Positions 4,462 through 5,905 of a DNA stretch of 5,905 nt are shown here, one piece after another. How positions within the stretch are numbered: the stretch's first letter is position 1; every line of letters begins with the position of its first letter. The stretch lies in assembly GCA_026388615.1 (NCBI GenBank), contig JAPLJL010000146.1:1-5905 (forward strand), written 5' to 3'. This DNA comes from Pseudomonadota bacterium. GTDB lineage: Bacteria; Desulfobacterota; JAPLJL01. The position numbers and the translations under genes are program-made. Under the pieces are notes generated by a model that did not search any database, was not told the DNA's origin, and saw only the letters and a program-made list of their open reading frames with translations.

Positions 4462-5874
4462 TCAATAGATTATCTTCTGGTTGGACCCGGTCAGGGGATC
4501 AACCACCAGGATCCGGCCTCCGGAGGTGTCGGTGATCCAGACCCATCCTCGGGTCTCGTCCAGATAAAGTTGCGGCGCTACCGCTCCGACATATTTACCG
4601 ATAATCCCATCCAGGGTGGTTACGGAAAATGCGTCCCCCGCGCTGGCGGGAGTTTCCCCGGCGGAAAGGAGGAAACTTAACTCCCCTCCCGCGGTGGTAT
4701 AGGCCTCACCCTCCTGAGCCAGGCCAGTTTGCGCCCCGCTGATTGTCCCCTCCACCTGCCATCCGGCCCCGGTATAGGTTATCGTCCAGGTCTCCGATTC
4801 GGTCACCCCGAGACAATTGGAGGTCTTGATTTTGCTGATTCCCGGGTTGGAAATGGGATCGATATCCGTAAACGTCGCCGACCCTGCCGAGCTGGCGTCT
4901 GATCCCAGATTCCCGTAGCACCCGGAAGAAAAGTCGAAAAGATGCAAGTACCCCGTGAGCGTCACCCAGATCAAAACTGGATCCCCGGATAGTTTCCCGG
5001 TTACTATCCCCCCGGTCAGGCCTTTGAGATCAAGCTTCAGGGTGGACTCGGTCTGGTCCAGGGAAAATTTATAAGCCTGGGCCTGGCCTTCCGGAATAAT
5101 CATTACCGCGCCCCCCGGATACGCCTGGGGAGTAAAAAGAATCGTCCGGCAGGCTCCCACCCCGGAAAGTTCCGGGGTCCAGGGAATGTCCGTGACCTGA
5201 TTAAAATCGGCCAGCCCCAGCCAGCCGAACCGGGCTTCGCCCGGCTCGTACCGGAGCAACAGATGCGCGCCATCGGGGGCGAGTTCCAGGCCCCGGGGTT
5301 CGGGTATTACCGCCAGGGTCTGGGCTTCGGCGGCAGAAAGCGTGTCCGGAAGTTTCATAATCAGGCCTGACCCACCGGAACCGGAAGCTTCCGCGGGCAG
5401 GAGATACACCGCGCCCCCGTTAACCACGGTAAAATCCCGGGGCGGATCCGGAAGATTCAGGGTGCCTTGAACCGTGAAACCCTGGGTTTCATAACTTCGC
5501 AGGACCGTTCCGGTCGCGTTTTCCGCCATCAGAACCAGACGGTTTCCGTCCGGGCTCATTTTAATATCCAAAATGCTTTCCTCCAGGCTGAGGACCGGGA
5601 GCATGGCTTTTTTCCCGTCGTCACCCACCTTCTCCGGGATTTCATAGTCTTCGGCGCCAACCGTCCAGATTTTCCCCAGGGCCTTTTCTCCGACAATCAC
5701 CATCCCGGAGGCTTCGCCCCGGACAAAGTCCGGAGCGGTCAGGAGATCCGTCGTGGTTGACGACGAGCCGCAGGCAAAACCGGAGCAGACCAGGAAGGTC
5801 CCAATAATCAGGGTAACGGCAAATCTATAGAAGAATCTTGTTCTGAGCATAATTAAAAATTGTGATGGGAACAT
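4462..5874 (-). CDS. Putative lipoprotein with beta-propeller-like repeats
   Basis: A 470-residue secreted protein. The N-terminus has Arg residues, a hydrophobic stretch (about 18-30) and SGFAC35-GSSSTTT, a lipobox-like site followed by the Ser/Thr-rich linker typical of lipoproteins; the lipobox is imperfect (Gly at -3). The body holds propeller-type blades: MVIVGEKALGKIWTV (58-72), MSPDGNRLVLMAEN (106-119), LAPDGAHLLLRYE (198-210), LIWVTLTGYLHLFD (301-314) and VWITDTSGGRILVVDP (445-460). A separate beta-rich segment (about 355-420, TWTITYTGAGWQVEGTISG... GDAFSVTT) looks like an inserted sandwich domain. C319 and C354 flank its entrance and could form a disulfide. AGGA nine bases before ATG 5874 supports that start; Met9 (5850) would give a more usual signal peptide but lacks a ribosome site. 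Binding partner and role are unknown. It is in line with mnmE, 72 bases upstream. Confidence 0.75.
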   Translation of the reverse strand: MFPSQFLIMLRTRFFYRFAVTLIIGTFLVCSGFACGSSSTTTDLLTAPDFVRGEASGMVIVGEKALGKIWTVGAEDYEIPEKVGDDGKKAMLPVLSLEESILDIKMSPDGNRLVLMAENATGTVLRSYETQGFTVQGTLNLPDPPRDFTVVNGGAVYLLPAEASGSGGSGLIMKLPDTLSAAEAQTLAVIPEPRGLELAPDGAHLLLRYEPGEARFGWLGLADFNQVTDIPWTPELSGVGACRTILFTPQAYPGGAVMIIPEGQAQAYKFSLDQTESTLKLDLKGLTGGIVTGKLSGDPVLIWVTLTGYLHLFDFSSGCYGNLGSDASSAGSATFTDIDPISNPGISKIKTSNCLGVTESETWTITYTGAGWQVEGTISGAQTGLAQEGEAYTTAGGELSFLLSAGETPASAGDAFSVTTLDGIIGKYVGAVAPQLYLDETRGWVWITDTSGGRILVVDPLTGSNQKIIY

Positions 5875-5877
5875 TTT

Positions 5878-5905
5878 AAAAATTCCTAATTTCTAATGAC
5901 GAATT
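5878..5905 (-). repeat. 7-bp-period repeat upstream of the lipoprotein gene
   Basis: On the minus strand the last bases read as heptamers AATTCGT (5899-5905), CATTAGA, AATTAGG and AATTTTT (5878-5884). They run into the lipoprotein start: the AGGA that serves as ribosome site lies across the third and fourth units. The pieces ATTAGAAATT and ATTCGT also occur at 354-367. The array probably continues beyond the right edge. Confidence 0.45.

Noticed and set aside
4432..4680. Plus-strand frame opposite the lipoprotein C-terminus and the mnmE gap
   Set aside because: No recognisable motif or ribosome site, and it covers the conserved propeller end of the minus-strand gene.
5827..5850. GAAGAATCTTGTTCTGAG at the start of the lipoprotein gene as a second copy of the TCATTCTGAG/GAAGAATCT repeat
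   Set aside because: The two halves are in the wrong order and lie in the coding sequence for the signal peptide; probably coincidence.

Overview
The window is a bacterial chromosomal segment. All six genes I can support lie on the minus strand, so transcription runs from high to low coordinates. The main genes are GC-rich (by eye about 60% in mnmE and the lipoprotein gene), while the gaps are AT-rich and full of repeats. Several features recall Desulfobacterota-type (former Deltaproteobacteria) or similar environmental genomes: TCATTCTGAG...GAAGAATCT and AAATCCCCC-type palindromic intergenic repeats, a DUF47 protein, an exported nitroreductase-like protein and a propeller-type lipoprotein. 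That placement is a guess from style, not a phylogenetic result.

Layout in transcription order. (1) 5874-4462: a 470-residue putative lipoprotein with beta-propeller-like repeats. (2) 4389-2947: mnmE, the tRNA-modification GTPase, complete with all G motifs and the C-terminal Cys-x-Gly-Lys. (3) 2943-2778: a 166-bp AT-rich interval bounded by two perfect 16-bp parS sites (TGTTTCACGTGAAACA), with 7-bp-period repeats in opposite orientations between them. (4) 2785-2321: a small membrane-anchored or lipidated protein of unknown function whose translation start lies inside the second parS. (5) 2320-2001: a 320-bp gap with a dispersed repeat and small hairpins. (6) 2000-1377: a DUF47/PhoU-like protein without an adjacent Pit phosphate transporter. 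(7) 1176-463: a Sec-exported nitroreductase-fold protein with a good extended -10 promoter. (8) 462-182: a gap holding a composite palindromic repeat. (9) 181 to the left edge: the first 60 codons of an AT-rich gene with eight Cys/His ligands in a cross-brace-like zinc-binding pattern, started by TTG.

How the parts relate. parS sites are bound by ParB and in most bacteria cluster near oriC, often close to mnmE-mnmG-rsmG-parA-parB. Two sites directly behind mnmE therefore suggest an origin-proximal position, although mnmG, rsmG and parAB are not next to mnmE here. The genes do not form one pathway. They look like separate short transcription units, except that the lipoprotein gene, mnmE and the small membrane protein gene could be co-transcribed.

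The least ordinary features are the twin parS sites with the start codon inside one of them, the 7-bp phase shared by repeats in four separate non-coding stretches, and the truncated zinc-binding protein at the left edge.
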